The translations under genes and the position numbers were made by a program. A stretch of DNA of 64,000 bases from Labilibacter marinus (GTDB taxonomy: Bacteria > Bacteroidota > Bacteroidia > Bacteroidales > Marinilabiliaceae), in assembly GCF_001659685.2 (NCBI RefSeq), contig NZ_LXYE02000002.1:124001-188000 (forward strand), in the 5' to 3' direction. The notes under the pieces are model-generated. The model searched no databases. It saw nothing but the letters and a program-made list of their open reading frames with translations, and was not told where the DNA came from. Positions 1 through 9,722 of the stretch are shown here, piece by piece. How positions within the stretch are numbered: the stretch's first letter is position 1; the number at the start of each line of letters is the position of its first letter.

Positions 1-39
1 AAGTTTAGTTTTTATTAAATCAAATATTAATGAGGTAAA

Positions 40-1560
40 TTATCTACTACCACGACTACTGCTTCCTGAACTGCTGCTTCCACCGCTACTTCGGCTACTG
101 CTTCCGCTGCTTCGACTACTACTGCTACCTGAGCTAGATCTACTGCTGGACCCAGAGTAACTAGAAGAGCTGGATGATCTACTGCTCGATCCAGAATAGC
201 TAGATGAGCTACTTGATCTACTGCTTGATCCAGAGCTGTATGATGGACTAGAAGATCTTGAAGATGCACTTCCTGATTTATAGTTTGAGCTTCTGTTACT
301 AGAACTGCCTGAACCGTAACTGCTAGAACTTTTATTGCTACTACTTTTGTATGCCGAAGTTCTGCTGCTACGTGAGTTGCTCGCTTGTGAGCTTTTGTTG
401 TATGCAGAGCTACTTGAACTAGGTGTTCTGGTAGATCGATTGTAGGTACTACGTGATGTGGTTTTATTTTGTGAACTATTATTGTAAGTTGGTGTATATG
501 CACTTCTTGAGCTTCTAGTATAGCTATTTGAACTTCCTGTTCTAGCTGTTCTTGAAGAAGAAGAAGAGCTCTTGGTTGTAGGAATGTAAGATGCCCTGGT
601 AGATCTAGAGCTAGTTGTTCTGGATTGAACGGCTGCTCTTGATGATGCAGAATTGGCAATGCCTCGTGTACTCTTTGTATTAGCTTGTCTCGTTGACCTA
701 GTTGCATTATTATTAATAGCCCTGCTACTAGTTGTTGGGTATTTGCTATTGGTTAAAGTGGATCTAGGTGTTCGGGTAGCTACATGATGGCCTCCACCGC
801 CACCTCCACCACCATGATAACATGGGTGTGGGTAACAACAGCCGTGCCCCCAACCTGGGCCGTAGTAGCCCCAGCCAGAACCCCATCCATAACCTGGATA
901 TCCCCAATAAGGATAACCCCAACCCATTGACATGCCCCAGCCACCATAATAACCAGAATTGTAAAACCCAAAAGAACTATATCCTCTACCATATCTCCAA
1001 TTATTATAATAAGGGCTGCTCCAGTCAGGCACAACATAGGCGTAATCACCGTCTACATATACATTATAATCAAATCCACTTCCAAATATGATATCTTGAT
1101 ATAAAGGTGACCAATATGGAACGCCTCTAAAAGGACCGTGAAAACGAGCAATTCGTTCAGCGTAATCCTTATCCATCTGTGAACCGCTAAATTCATTTAC
1201 CCAATAACCAGTTTCCTCATCAAAATAAAGTAATGAATCTACTTCTTGTATTGAATCATTGGTTAATAAACTCGTATACTCTTGTTGAATTTGAGAAAAG
1301 TCTCTCAAGTCATCTTGTTCCGATGCTCTTGGTGATGAGTTATATTCTTTTTGTAAAGAAGAATAGGTTTTATTCTCTTGTTTCTTTGTAGCATGATCTG
1401 GTTTGGGCAATGCTGAATAGTGTTCTGCAACCGAAATGGGTTTGTCAGAAGGAGTGTAGTATAGGTCATCAGCATATACATCCGAAGTGTATGATTGCTG
1501 TGTAGAACATCCTGTTAAAACAAAGATGGTTAAGGCTAAAATGTATACAAACTTTTTCAT
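40..1560 (-). CDS. Ser/Arg-rich low-complexity lipoprotein, function unknown
   Basis: I do not recognise a named family. The protein begins with MKKFVYILAL and a lipobox LTGC near residue 18, so it is probably a lipoprotein. The open frame extends 22 codons further upstream, but the ATG at 1560 is chosen because it places the signal peptide at the N-terminus. The first half is ordinary sequence with acidic and aromatic residues. It is followed by a Gly/Tyr/Trp-rich stretch (GWGYYGPGWGHG) and a run of eight glycines. The last 200 or so residues are almost only Ser, Arg, Thr, Tyr, Asn and Gly, ending in tandem copies of a unit of about 13 residues (YSGSSSRSSSSSS). It is transcribed away from proS. 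A surface-exposed or cell-wall-interacting role is inference. Confidence 0.7.
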   Translation of the reverse strand: MKKFVYILALTIFVLTGCSTQQSYTSDVYADDLYYTPSDKPISVAEHYSALPKPDHATKKQENKTYSSLQKEYNSSPRASEQDDLRDFSQIQQEYTSLLTNDSIQEVDSLLYFDEETGYWVNEFSGSQMDKDYAERIARFHGPFRGVPYWSPLYQDIIFGSGFDYNVYVDGDYAYVVPDWSSPYYNNWRYGRGYSSFGFYNSGYYGGWGMSMGWGYPYWGYPGYGWGSGWGYYGPGWGHGCCYPHPCYHGGGGGGGGHHVATRTPRSTLTNSKYPTTSSRAINNNATRSTRQANTKSTRGIANSASSRAAVQSRTTSSRSTRASYIPTTKSSSSSSRTARTGSSNSYTRSSRSAYTPTYNNSSQNKTTSRSTYNRSTRTPSSSSSAYNKSSQASNSRSSRTSAYKSSSNKSSSSYGSGSSSNRSSNYKSGSASSRSSSPSYSSGSSSRSSSSSSYSGSSSRSSSSSSYSGSSSRSSSGSSSSRSSGSSSRSSGGSSSSGSSSRGSR

Positions 1561-1956
1561 GGTATAAGTTTTAAAATATACGGGCAGTTTTACTTGAATG
1601 GTAGATATTGGCTTCCAAAATAGCAATTCTTAATAACAAACAGGCAAAATGCTCAATTTAATGGTTATGATGATTAAATCATAGCAATAAACATACCATA
1701 CTTACTGTTTTTAGAAATTATTTTTTACAGAAATTAACATTTTTTCAAATGAGAAATACTTGAAGTATGCTGATGCATTTGATTGAATAGGTTTTAAACT
1801 GATACTTTTATGCTTTTAAAGCTTAAAATGTGCTTGATTTTTTGTTATTTTGGGCTCGCTTAAAAATGAGATGAACTCTGATAAATAAGAAGTGTATATT
1901 TAAACCAAAGTAGTTCATTTAATTAGTGATAAGGAAGCTAAAAAAGATTCGAAAAT
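1561..1956. other. Divergent intergenic region, no gene
   Basis: This 396-bp AT-rich region separates the divergently transcribed lipoprotein gene and proS and must hold both promoters. A near match to the Bacteroidetes -7 element (TATTTTGG, about 1847-1854) lies about 100 nt before proS. I see no ORF, RNA gene or strong repeat. Confidence 0.4.
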
Positions 1957-3432
1957 ATGGCAAAAGGATTAACAAAAAGGAGTGTTGATTACTCACAATG
2001 GTATAATGAGCTGGTTATAAAAGCTGATTTAGCTGAAAACTCAGCAGTAAGAGGATGTATGGTTATTAAACCTTATGGCTATGCTATTTGGGAAAAAATG
2101 CAGCAACAATTGGATAAAATGTTCAAAGAAACAGGACATGAGAATGCATATTTTCCATTGTTTATTCCTAAGTCATTTTTAAGTAAAGAGGCCGATCACG
2201 TTGAAGGATTCGCTAAAGAATGCGCGGTTGTTACTCACTATCGTTTAAAAAATGATCCTGATGGAAAAGGAGTGATAGTTGATCCTGATGCTAAATTAGA
2301 GGAGGAATTAATCGTTCGTCCAACTTCGGAAACGATTATTTGGAATACCTATAAAAACTGGATTCAATCGTATCGTGATTTACCTATTAAATGTAACCAA
2401 TGGGCTAATGTGGTACGTTGGGAAATGAGAACGCGTTTGTTTTTACGTACAGCGGAGTTTTTATGGCAAGAAGGGCATACTGCTCATGCTACAAAACAAG
2501 AGGCTATTGAGGAAACAGAAACAATGATTCAGGTATATGCCGATTTTGCGGAGCAGTTTATGGGAGTTCCTGTTATTCAGGGTTTAAAAACAGCCAATGA
2601 ACGTTTTGCAGGTGCATTAGAAACGTATACCATTGAGGCTTTAATGCAAGATGGAAAAGCATTGCAGTCGGGTACTTCTCACTTTTTGGGTCAGAACTTT
2701 GCAAAGGCATTTGATGTTAAATTTGCGAGTAAAGAAGGAAAAGAGGATTACGTATGGGCAAGTTCTTGGGGAGTTTCAACTCGATTGATGGGAGCATTAA
2801 TCATGGCACATTCAGATGACCATGGTTTGGTATTGCCTCCAAAGTTAGCACCTATTCAAGTAGCTATTGTACCTATCTATAAAAGCCAGGAAGACTTAGA
2901 TAAAATCACTGCAGTAGTTAATCCTATTGTAGCTAAGCTAAAAGAAAAAGGTATTTCGGTTAAGTTTGATGATAGCGATAACCGCAAGCCAGGTTGGAAA
3001 TTTGCTCAATATGAGTTGAAAGGTGTTCCTGTGCGTTTAGCCATGGGAATGCGCGATTTAGAAAATGCGACTGTTGAATTAGCACGAAGAGATACTTTAA
3101 GTAAAGAGGTAGTTTCTATAGAAGGGGTGGACACTTATATTGCAGAACTTTTAGATATTATTCAAGAGAATATCTATCAGAAAGCAATAGACTTTAGAGC
3201 GGATAAAACTACGGAAGTAGAAACATACGATGAATTTAAAAAAGTACTTGACGAAAAAGGTGGCTTTATCTTAGCGCATTGGAATGGTTCTGAAGAAGTA
3301 GAAAAACAAATTAAAGAAGAAACTAAAGCAACGATTAGATGTATTCCTTTAGAAGGGGACAAAACGCCAGGTAAATGTATTGTTACAGGTGAGCCTTCGG
3401 AGCAAAAAGTTCTTTTTGCTAAAGCATATTAA
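1957..3432 (+). CDS. proS: Prolyl-tRNA synthetase (short, archaeal/eukaryotic-like type)
   Basis: This cytoplasmic class II aminoacyl-tRNA synthetase charges tRNA-Pro. Motif 1 region FPLFIPKS is at residues 66-73, the ATP/proline-site RPTSE at 121-125 and motif 2 ([15 protein letters not shown]) at 154-168. The motif 3 segment ([13 protein letters not shown]) lies near residue 290, followed by an anticodon-binding domain. The C-terminus has two Cys residues in the zinc-binding-like tail and ends in Tyr, as is usual for this form. At 491 residues it lacks the editing insertion of the long bacterial ProRS. The gene stands alone and is followed by a hairpin terminator at 3475. Confidence 0.97.
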   Translation: MAKGLTKRSVDYSQWYNELVIKADLAENSAVRGCMVIKPYGYAIWEKMQQQLDKMFKETGHENAYFPLFIPKSFLSKEADHVEGFAKECAVVTHYRLKNDPDGKGVIVDPDAKLEEELIVRPTSETIIWNTYKNWIQSYRDLPIKCNQWANVVRWEMRTRLFLRTAEFLWQEGHTAHATKQEAIEETETMIQVYADFAEQFMGVPVIQGLKTANERFAGALETYTIEALMQDGKALQSGTSHFLGQNFAKAFDVKFASKEGKEDYVWASSWGVSTRLMGALIMAHSDDHGLVLPPKLAPIQVAIVPIYKSQEDLDKITAVVNPIVAKLKEKGISVKFDDSDNRKPGWKFAQYELKGVPVRLAMGMRDLENATVELARRDTLSKEVVSIEGVDTYIAELLDIIQENIYQKAIDFRADKTTEVETYDEFKKVLDEKGGFILAHWNGSEEVEKQIKEETKATIRCIPLEGDKTPGKCIVTGEPSEQKVLFAKAY

Positions 3433-3474
3433 ACTAAAGTGCCTTTTATAGGGCGTTTTTAATGATATTTATCA

Positions 3475-3507
3475 GGGGAAGCTATTTAATAGCTTTCCCT
3501 TTTTTGT
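3475..3507 (+). terminator. Terminator after proS
   Basis: An inverted repeat (GGGGAAGCTATT / AATAGCTTTCCC) is followed directly by a run of T. It lies about 40 nt after the proS stop. Confidence 0.75.
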
Positions 3508-3558
3508 TTTTAGTAATTAACTATTAATTTTAGTTTTTAAGATAAACATAATATAGTT

Positions 3559-4788
3559 ATGACAGATATAAAAGATAGATTCCTAAAGTATGTGGTTATT
3601 GATACCGAAGCAGATACGGATACCGGGTTAACTCCATCTACTCCAGGGCAAATGAAGTTTTCTCAACAATTGGTTGAGGAACTCAAAGTAATTGGTTTGG
3701 AGGATGCGGAGCTTGATGAGAATGGTTATGTGATGGCTACTATTCCATCAAATGTGGATGAAGAAGTGCCTGTGATGGGATTTATAGCACATGTGGATAC
3801 CAGCCCTGATTTTACGGGTAAAAATGTAAACCCTCAAGTCATAGAAAAGTATGATGGCAGTGATATTGTACTTAATGTGGATGAGAATATTATAATGACT
3901 ACAGCTGATTTTCCAGAGCTGAAGAACTACCTAGGGCAAACGCTCATTACAACTGATGGAACAACGTTATTGGGTGCCGATGATAAAGCTGGTGTAACGG
4001 AGATTGTAAGTGCAGCTGAGTATTTAATGAATCATCCTGAAATTAAGCATGGAAAAATTAGGATTGGTTTTACGCCTGATGAAGAAATTGGTGCAGGTGC
4101 CGACCATTTTAATGTAGAAAAATTTGGTGCGGAATACGCATATACCATGGATGGTGGTGAGATAGGCGAGTTGGAGTATGAAAACTTTAATGCAGCTATG
4201 GCAAAAATTACCGTGAAAGGTCGAAATGTTCATCCAGGTTATGCCAAAAATAAAATGCGTAATTCAATTCGTATTGCCAACCAGATTATATCTATGCTTC
4301 CAAGGGTGGAGACTCCAGAACATACTTCAGGTTATGAGGGCTTTTATCATTTAATTTCGTTTAACGGAGAGGTAGAGAAAAGTGAACTGATGTACATTGT
4401 TCGAGATTTTAAACGTGATAGGTTCGAGGATAGGAAAAAAGAGATGGTTCATTTGGTTAATAAAGTGAATAAGGAGTATGGAGAAGGTACGGTCAGTATT
4501 GAATTAAAAGACCAGTATTATAATATGTGCGAAAAAGTAAAGCCGGTTATGCACATTGTCGATCAAGCCAAAGAAGCCATGGAACAAGTTGGTGTAAAGC
4601 CTTTGATTAAACCTATTAGAGGTGGTACTGACGGGGCTCGTTTATCGTTTATGGGATTACCCACCCCAAATATTTTTGCAGGAGGGCATAATTTTCATGG
4701 TCGTTTTGAGTTTGTGCCTTTAGAAAGTATGCAAAAGGCGGTGGAAGTGATTCTTAAAATTGTTGAACTTTCAGTAAAAAAAGCATAA
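3559..4788 (+). CDS. pepT: Peptidase T (tripeptide aminopeptidase, M20B)
   Basis: This is a cytoplasmic di-zinc aminopeptidase that removes the N-terminal residue from tripeptides. The metal and catalytic motifs are all present: AHVD with H78 and D80, GADDKAG at 139-145 with the bridging Asp, the EE pair at 175-176, MDGG with D198 and the late His in GGHNFHG (H377). The dimerisation domain lies between, with HPGYAKNKM. The length of 409 matches the family. The gene sits alone between proS and the peroxiredoxin gene. Confidence 0.96.
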   Translation: MTDIKDRFLKYVVIDTEADTDTGLTPSTPGQMKFSQQLVEELKVIGLEDAELDENGYVMATIPSNVDEEVPVMGFIAHVDTSPDFTGKNVNPQVIEKYDGSDIVLNVDENIIMTTADFPELKNYLGQTLITTDGTTLLGADDKAGVTEIVSAAEYLMNHPEIKHGKIRIGFTPDEEIGAGADHFNVEKFGAEYAYTMDGGEIGELEYENFNAAMAKITVKGRNVHPGYAKNKMRNSIRIANQIISMLPRVETPEHTSGYEGFYHLISFNGEVEKSELMYIVRDFKRDRFEDRKKEMVHLVNKVNKEYGEGTVSIELKDQYYNMCEKVKPVMHIVDQAKEAMEQVGVKPLIKPIRGGTDGARLSFMGLPTPNIFAGGHNFHGRFEFVPLESMQKAVEVILKIVELSVKKA

Positions 4789-4974
4789 TCAGTTTAGGCG
4801 ATAGTTGATTTCATTATTTGTTAGAAGTATAATTTCTTGAATCATAGATTTTAAAAGAAATGAGCTGAAAATAATTTTAAAAAAACGTATGCTGAGATAA
4901 ACTTTTTTTGTGCACTTTTGTTTGAGATGTGTAGTAAATAATATTACAAAGCAACATAAACAAAATTAAACATT

Positions 4975-5610
4975 ATGGCAGTATTAGTAGGTAAAAAAGC
5001 GCCTGCATTTAAAGCAGAAGCAGTAGTTAATGGTGGTGAAATGGTTGAGGGTTATTCTCTAGATCAATTTATTGGTAAAAAGAATGTTATTTTATTCTTT
5101 TACCCAGCAGATTTTACATTTGTTTGCCCAACTGAGATTATTGCATTTCAAGATAAAATTGCTGAGTTCGAAAAAAGAAACGTTGAAGTAATCGGTGTTT
5201 CTGTAGACTCTGCATTCTCTCACTGGAAGTGGTTACAAACAGAGAAAAAAGAAGGTGGTATCAAAGGAGTTAAATTTCCTTTAGTTGCTGATAATGCAAT
5301 GACTATCTCTGAAAATTACGATGTTTTAGCTGGTGAGTACGATTACAACGACGAAGGTCAAATGGTATTCGAAGGAACTCCAATGGCTTACAGAGGTCTT
5401 TTCTTAATTGATAAAGCAGGTGTTGTTCGTCATCAGGTAGTAAACGATATGCCTTTAGGACGTAGCGTTGATGAGACTTTAAGAATGATTGATGCTTTAC
5501 AATTCTTCGAAGAAAATGGTGAGGTTTGTCCTGCAGACTGGCATGCTGGAGATGAAGGTTTAACTGCATCTCAAGAAGGTATTTCTGATTATTTAGGAAA
5601 GAGAGACTAA
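4975..5610 (+). CDS. 2-Cys peroxiredoxin (AhpC/Prx1 type)
   Basis: This thiol peroxidase reduces hydrogen peroxide and organic hydroperoxides in the cytoplasm. The peroxidatic Cys is C51 in FTFVCPTE and the resolving Cys is C185 in GEVCPADWH, giving a typical 2-Cys enzyme of 211 residues. No ahpF-like reductase is adjacent, so electrons probably come from thioredoxin (inference). Codon use in this gene is more regular than in its neighbours, which suggests high expression. A strong terminator follows. Confidence 0.95.
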   Translation: MAVLVGKKAPAFKAEAVVNGGEMVEGYSLDQFIGKKNVILFFYPADFTFVCPTEIIAFQDKIAEFEKRNVEVIGVSVDSAFSHWKWLQTEKKEGGIKGVKFPLVADNAMTISENYDVLAGEYDYNDEGQMVFEGTPMAYRGLFLIDKAGVVRHQVVNDMPLGRSVDETLRMIDALQFFEENGEVCPADWHAGDEGLTASQEGISDYLGKRD

Positions 5611-5629
5611 TTATTTATTAAATATTTTT

Positions 5630-5665
5630 AAGCATCTACATTAATTTGTAGGTGCTTTTTTTTTG
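5630..5665 (+). terminator. Terminator after the peroxiredoxin gene
   Basis: The stem AGCATCTACA / TGTAGGTGCT with a 6-nt loop is followed by eight T residues. One G-T pair is present. Confidence 0.9.
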
Positions 5666-5696
5666 TTTTATAAAGTGCAGTCTTTCCTTTTTAAAT

Positions 5697-5704
5697 TAAA
5701 TTTG
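5697..5704 (+). promoter_or_regulatory. Perfect TAnnTTTG element immediately before pabB
   Basis: TAAATTTG matches the Bacteroidetes -7 consensus but ends only 4 nt before the pabB ATG. No TTG lies at the usual -33 distance. Either the message is nearly leaderless or the match is chance. Confidence 0.35.
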
Positions 5705-5708
5705 CGGC

Positions 5709-7019
5709 ATGCGCGAGAGTATTACATTTCAGGTTGAGGATTCGGAGGTTTTTAAAAGGCAATTGGTATGCTTTAGTAGGCAACTGCAATATTCTGCTAT
5801 ATTTAATAGCTGTAACTATTATAAAAACATTCCTTCTGCAGTCCACTATCATTCAAATAACTTTTTAGCAGGTTTAGATCATGTTAATATTATTGAAGGA
5901 TCTTTTAATCAAGTTGAAACTGAAATGTCTAAGCTTCAAGATTGGTTATTGGGCAGTTGGACTTATGATTTAAAGAATGAGTTTGAAAATCTGTATTCTG
6001 TAAATTATGATGGATTAAATTTTCCATTGGCTATATTCTTTCAACCGCGCTATGTTATTTCTCTTAAGGAGATGGGAGGGACTTTAGAATATTTACCACA
6101 ACATAATTCTAAAGAGGATGCAATAGAACTTATTCAAAAAATTAAAGCATTTAAAGAGGAATCTGAAGGTGAGGATAAAGTGAGGTTTAAAGCTCGCGTA
6201 TCCAAAGAAAAATATTGTCAGTCAATCGCTTCGGTATTAGATCATATCCACAAAGGAGATATTTATGAGCTCAATTACTGCATGGAGTTTTTTGCAGAAC
6301 AAATTCATATTGATCCTTATTCAGTTTATAATAAATTAGTTAGTATATCACCAACTCCTTTTTCCTCATTTATTAAATTAAAGGATAAGTATGTGATGTC
6401 GGCTTCACCTGAAAGGTATTTAAAGAAAGAAGGGGATAAGCTTATTAGTCAGCCCATAAAGGGAACTACCAAGCGGGGAGCTTCAGTCGGGGAAGATAAG
6501 CAACTAAAAAAGTATTTACAGTCGTGTGTAAAGGAGCAGTCGGAAAATATCATGATTACAGATTTGGTGCGCAATGATTTATCGCGAGTGGCCTGTAAAG
6601 GAACGGTTGAAGTTGAAGAATTGTGCGGTATTTACCCGTTTAAGCAAGTGTTTCAAATGATTTCCACCATTAGTGCTCAATTACATGAAGACAAAACTGG
6701 ATTGGATGCTATTAAAGCTTCGTTCCCTGCTGGATCAATGACTGGGGCTCCAAAAATTAGAGCCATGAAGTTGATTGAAAAGTATGAAGAAACAAAGCGC
6801 GGTTTGTATTCTGGTGCAGTCGGATATTTTTCTCCCAATGGAGATTTTGATTTTAACGTGGTAATTAGAAGTTTGCTGTACAATGCAAGTAATCAGTATC
6901 TATCGTTTATGGTAGGCAGTGCCATCACGGAGAAAAGTATTGCTGAAGATGAATATGATGAGTGTTTGTTAAAAGCCAAGGCCATCTTACAATTATTTAA
7001 CCAAGAAAAACTCACGTAA
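5709..7019 (+). CDS. pabB: Aminodeoxychorismate synthase component I
   Basis: The chorismate-binding enzyme family converts chorismate to 4-amino-4-deoxychorismate for folate synthesis. The motif PIKGTTKRG carries the Lys typical of PabB, where anthranilate synthase TrpE has Ala (PIAGT). Other family signatures are ENIMITDLVRND and SFPAGSMTGAPKIRAMKLIE, followed by the GLYSGAVGYF segment. At 436 residues only the component I core is present; no glutamine amidotransferase or pabC gene is adjacent. The stop codon lies 1 nt before the tilS ATG, so the two genes are certainly co-transcribed. The start choice is uncertain because a promoter-like element lies directly before it. Confidence 0.9.
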   Translation: MRESITFQVEDSEVFKRQLVCFSRQLQYSAIFNSCNYYKNIPSAVHYHSNNFLAGLDHVNIIEGSFNQVETEMSKLQDWLLGSWTYDLKNEFENLYSVNYDGLNFPLAIFFQPRYVISLKEMGGTLEYLPQHNSKEDAIELIQKIKAFKEESEGEDKVRFKARVSKEKYCQSIASVLDHIHKGDIYELNYCMEFFAEQIHIDPYSVYNKLVSISPTPFSSFIKLKDKYVMSASPERYLKKEGDKLISQPIKGTTKRGASVGEDKQLKKYLQSCVKEQSENIMITDLVRNDLSRVACKGTVEVEELCGIYPFKQVFQMISTISAQLHEDKTGLDAIKASFPAGSMTGAPKIRAMKLIEKYEETKRGLYSGAVGYFSPNGDFDFNVVIRSLLYNASNQYLSFMVGSAITEKSIAEDEYDECLLKAKAILQLFNQEKLT

Positions 7020-7020
7020 C

Positions 7021-8349
7021 ATGATTAAAGAATTCAGTAAATATTTATTCAAACAATGTGGTTTTTCTTCGGGACAGAAAGTGTTGGTTGCCTTAAGTGG
7101 TGGGGCTGATTCTATTGCATTATTACATTTGTTATTTCATGCTGGAGTTGATGTTTCTGCAGCACATTGTAACTTTAAATTAAGAGGACAGGAATCAGAC
7201 GATGATGAGCAGTTTGTTCAATATTTTTGCAATAGGTTAAAGGTTCAGCTTTATCAAAAATCATTTGAAACAGAAACTTTTGCAAAGGAACAAGGTGTCT
7301 CGATAGAAATGGCTGCACGCGATTTAAGGTATGCTTGGTTTAATGAGTTATTACAAGATAATCAACTGAATTTTATAGCTACAGGACATCATAAGGATGA
7401 TAGTATAGAAACTTTTTTCTTGAATTTGGCTAGGGGAACTGGAATTAAAGGTTTATCAGGAATTAAGCCCATTCAGGGAAATTTAATTAGACCGTTACTG
7501 AGGTTTTCTCGAATGGATATAGAAAATTATTGTACCGATCAAGAATTAGATTTTAGAACTGATTCATCAAATCAGGAATCGGTGTATTTACGAAATAAAC
7601 TTAGGAATGATATTCTGCCTTTATTCAAGGAACTAAACCCATCCTTTGCAGAAACTATGCACAAAAATATGGGGCATTTGAATCAGGTGAGTCATTTTTT
7701 GCAGGCATCTGTAGAGCGCATAAAAAAGGATTTGGTGGTAGATCAAGATGGAAAGCTTCTAATATCCTTGCAACATATTAATGAGTTTATAGATCAGGAA
7801 TTGGTATTGTTTGAAATACTTCAGCCATATGGTTTTAATGGAGTTATAGTAAAAGAGCTTGTGGAATGCATTAAAAGTGATGTTTCTGGTAAGCAGTTTT
7901 ATTCTAAATCACATCGATTGATAAAAGATCGTTTTAATTTAATACTAATTCCAATTGAGCCCGAACAACAGGAGGAAGTGTTTTATTTAAGTGTGGATAG
8001 TTATGGGGTAAAAAGTCCTATAGCAATTAGTATTGAGCGAGATTTAGATATGGATACTTATAAAATTGATAAGAATTCATTAGTGGCTCAATTCGATTCT
8101 GAATTATTAAACTACCCATTAACAATAAGGAAATGGAGGCAAGGTGATCAATTTTGCCCATTGGGGATGAGTCACTTTAAAAAGCTTAGTGACTTTTTTA
8201 TTGATAATAAATTCTCCATTAAGGATAAGGAGGATGTTTGGCTGCTTTTGTCTGGTGATGATATTATTTGGATTGTAGGTCATAGAACGGATGATAGGTA
8301 TAAATTAAGCAATAAAACTAAAAAAGTAACTAAGTTTAGTATAGGGTAG
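7021..8349 (+). CDS. tilS: tRNA(Ile)-lysidine synthase
   Basis: This enzyme ligates lysine to C34 of tRNA-Ile(CAU), changing its decoding to AUA. The PP-loop SGGADS at residues 26-31 binds ATP, followed by the AHCNFKLRG segment and ATGHHKDD, both typical of TilS. The C-terminal TilS substrate-binding domain is present (WRQGDQFCPLGM through KLSDFFIDNK). The length of 442 is usual. It is joined to pabB with a 1-nt gap. The pairing of an essential tRNA modification gene with pabB is not a functional pathway that I know of. Confidence 0.95.
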   Translation: MIKEFSKYLFKQCGFSSGQKVLVALSGGADSIALLHLLFHAGVDVSAAHCNFKLRGQESDDDEQFVQYFCNRLKVQLYQKSFETETFAKEQGVSIEMAARDLRYAWFNELLQDNQLNFIATGHHKDDSIETFFLNLARGTGIKGLSGIKPIQGNLIRPLLRFSRMDIENYCTDQELDFRTDSSNQESVYLRNKLRNDILPLFKELNPSFAETMHKNMGHLNQVSHFLQASVERIKKDLVVDQDGKLLISLQHINEFIDQELVLFEILQPYGFNGVIVKELVECIKSDVSGKQFYSKSHRLIKDRFNLILIPIEPEQQEEVFYLSVDSYGVKSPIAISIERDLDMDTYKIDKNSLVAQFDSELLNYPLTIRKWRQGDQFCPLGMSHFKKLSDFFIDNKFSIKDKEDVWLLLSGDDIIWIVGHRTDDRYKLSNKTKKVTKFSIG

Positions 8350-8415
8350 TTTAAATTGAAAGTTATAAGTTGAAAGAGATATTTTTCCTAAATAACTTTC
8401 TGTTGACCCAAACAA

Positions 8416-9516
8416 CTAATCATTCATTAACTCAATATTATCATACTCAAAATCATCTACAATTCCGCCACCCATTACCACATCATCTTTATAAAAAACA
8501 ATGGATTGGCCAGGAGTAAGAGCCCAAACCGCTTGGTTAAATGTAATATGAAGTTTGCCTTTAATTAATTCTAAAGTTCCAGGAGTTGGAGGGACAGCGT
8601 CTAAACCTCTAATTCTTAAATCTACTTCTTGCTTCTCATTCGTATGCGATGGATTGCAGAACATAAAGTCAGAGATTAATACTTGACTCGATAATAATTC
8701 TTTTTTGGGAGCAGTGATTAATCGATTGTTTTTAGCATCAATACAAGCTACGTATTCTCCTTGATTGTTAGTAAGGTTTAAACCTCTTTTTTGTCCTATG
8801 GTATAATATGGAAAACCCTCATGTGTTCCGATGTTTTCGCCCTTGCTATTTCTTATTTCTCCGTTGGATAAGTGTTTCTGTAAATCAGGTTTAAGCTCAT
8901 TAATAAAGTTTCGATAATCATTGCCTTGCAGAAAGCATACGCCCATACTTTCTTTTTTATTGGCCATAGATTTAAAGCCAAGGCTGTCGGCTTTTTCCTT
9001 TACTTCTTTTTTTATCATCGAACCCAAGGGGAAAACACATTTTTTTAGGATGGCTTGAGAGAGATTCCATAAAAAATAGGACTGGTCTTTAGAAGGGTCT
9101 TTTCCTTTTTGAATATGGAAGAATCCATCTTTTTCGATGGTGCTTACATAATGACCTGTAGCTATATATTCGCAACCCAAACGTTCCGACTCTTCCAATA
9201 ACAACTTCCATTTAATAGTCTCGTTGCAGCGGATACAAGGGTTTGGCGTTCTTCCCTTTAAATACTCATCTACAAAATAATCAATTACATCAGATTTAAA
9301 CGCGTCGTATACATCAATGGTATGATGCTCAAAATTAAGTTTGTGAGCTAAGTTTTTTGCTTCAGAAATAAAATAAAGCGATTCTGGAGATGATAAAGGT
9401 GCTAGTGTATTAAAGGTTATTCCAACTACTTCGTAACCTTGTTGCAATAAATACCAAGCCGACATTGAGCTATCAACTCCTCCGCTCATTCCCAATAAAA
9501 CACGTTTCTTTGTCAT
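8416..9516 (-). CDS. mnmA: tRNA-specific 2-thiouridylase
   Basis: MnmA inserts sulfur at U34 of tRNA-Lys, -Glu and -Gln. The PP-loop SGGVDS is at residues 11-16. The two catalytic cysteines are C97 (NPCIRCN) and C194 (MGVCFLQ), with the same 97-residue spacing as in the E. coli enzyme. The C-terminal beta-barrel domain that contacts the tRNA is present. The length is 366. It converges with tilS; both genes act on tRNA anticodon bases, but on opposite strands. Confidence 0.96.
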   Translation of the reverse strand: MTKKRVLLGMSGGVDSSMSAWYLLQQGYEVVGITFNTLAPLSSPESLYFISEAKNLAHKLNFEHHTIDVYDAFKSDVIDYFVDEYLKGRTPNPCIRCNETIKWKLLLEESERLGCEYIATGHYVSTIEKDGFFHIQKGKDPSKDQSYFLWNLSQAILKKCVFPLGSMIKKEVKEKADSLGFKSMANKKESMGVCFLQGNDYRNFINELKPDLQKHLSNGEIRNSKGENIGTHEGFPYYTIGQKRGLNLTNNQGEYVACIDAKNNRLITAPKKELLSSQVLISDFMFCNPSHTNEKQEVDLRIRGLDAVPPTPGTLELIKGKLHITFNQAVWALTPGQSIVFYKDDVVMGGGIVDDFEYDNIELMND

Positions 9517-9520
9517 CCTG

Positions 9521-9528
9521 CAAAAGTA
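9521..9528 (-). promoter_or_regulatory. TAnnTTTG element immediately before mnmA
   Basis: On the minus strand TACTTTTG, a perfect -7 consensus, ends 4 nt before the mnmA ATG at 9516. This is the same spacing as in front of pabB. A -33 TTG is not evident. Confidence 0.35.
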
Positions 9529-9722
9529 AGTAACTGAATGTTTTTATAATACAGGAAAGCTCAAAGATTTTCTATTTCTACTACTAAAATTAAATCCTAC
9601 CAAAAATACTAATTTAATAGGATAAAAGTGCATTTAGGACATAACAATTCTATTATTTATGTGTTTTAACTCAAGCACAGACAGAATTTAGAGATTTAGT
9701 GAAATAGAAAAATGAACAAACC

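Noticed and set aside
27..707. 226-codon ORF rich in His, Val, Leu, Ala on the same strand as the lipoprotein
   Set aside because: It is a shifted frame of the Ser-rich repeat coding region; the bias of repeat codons keeps it open.
822..1091. 89-codon ORF on the plus strand and another at 780-1049 on the minus strand
   Set aside because: Both lie within the Gly/Tyr/Trp-rich segment of the lipoprotein gene and show only the mirrored composition.
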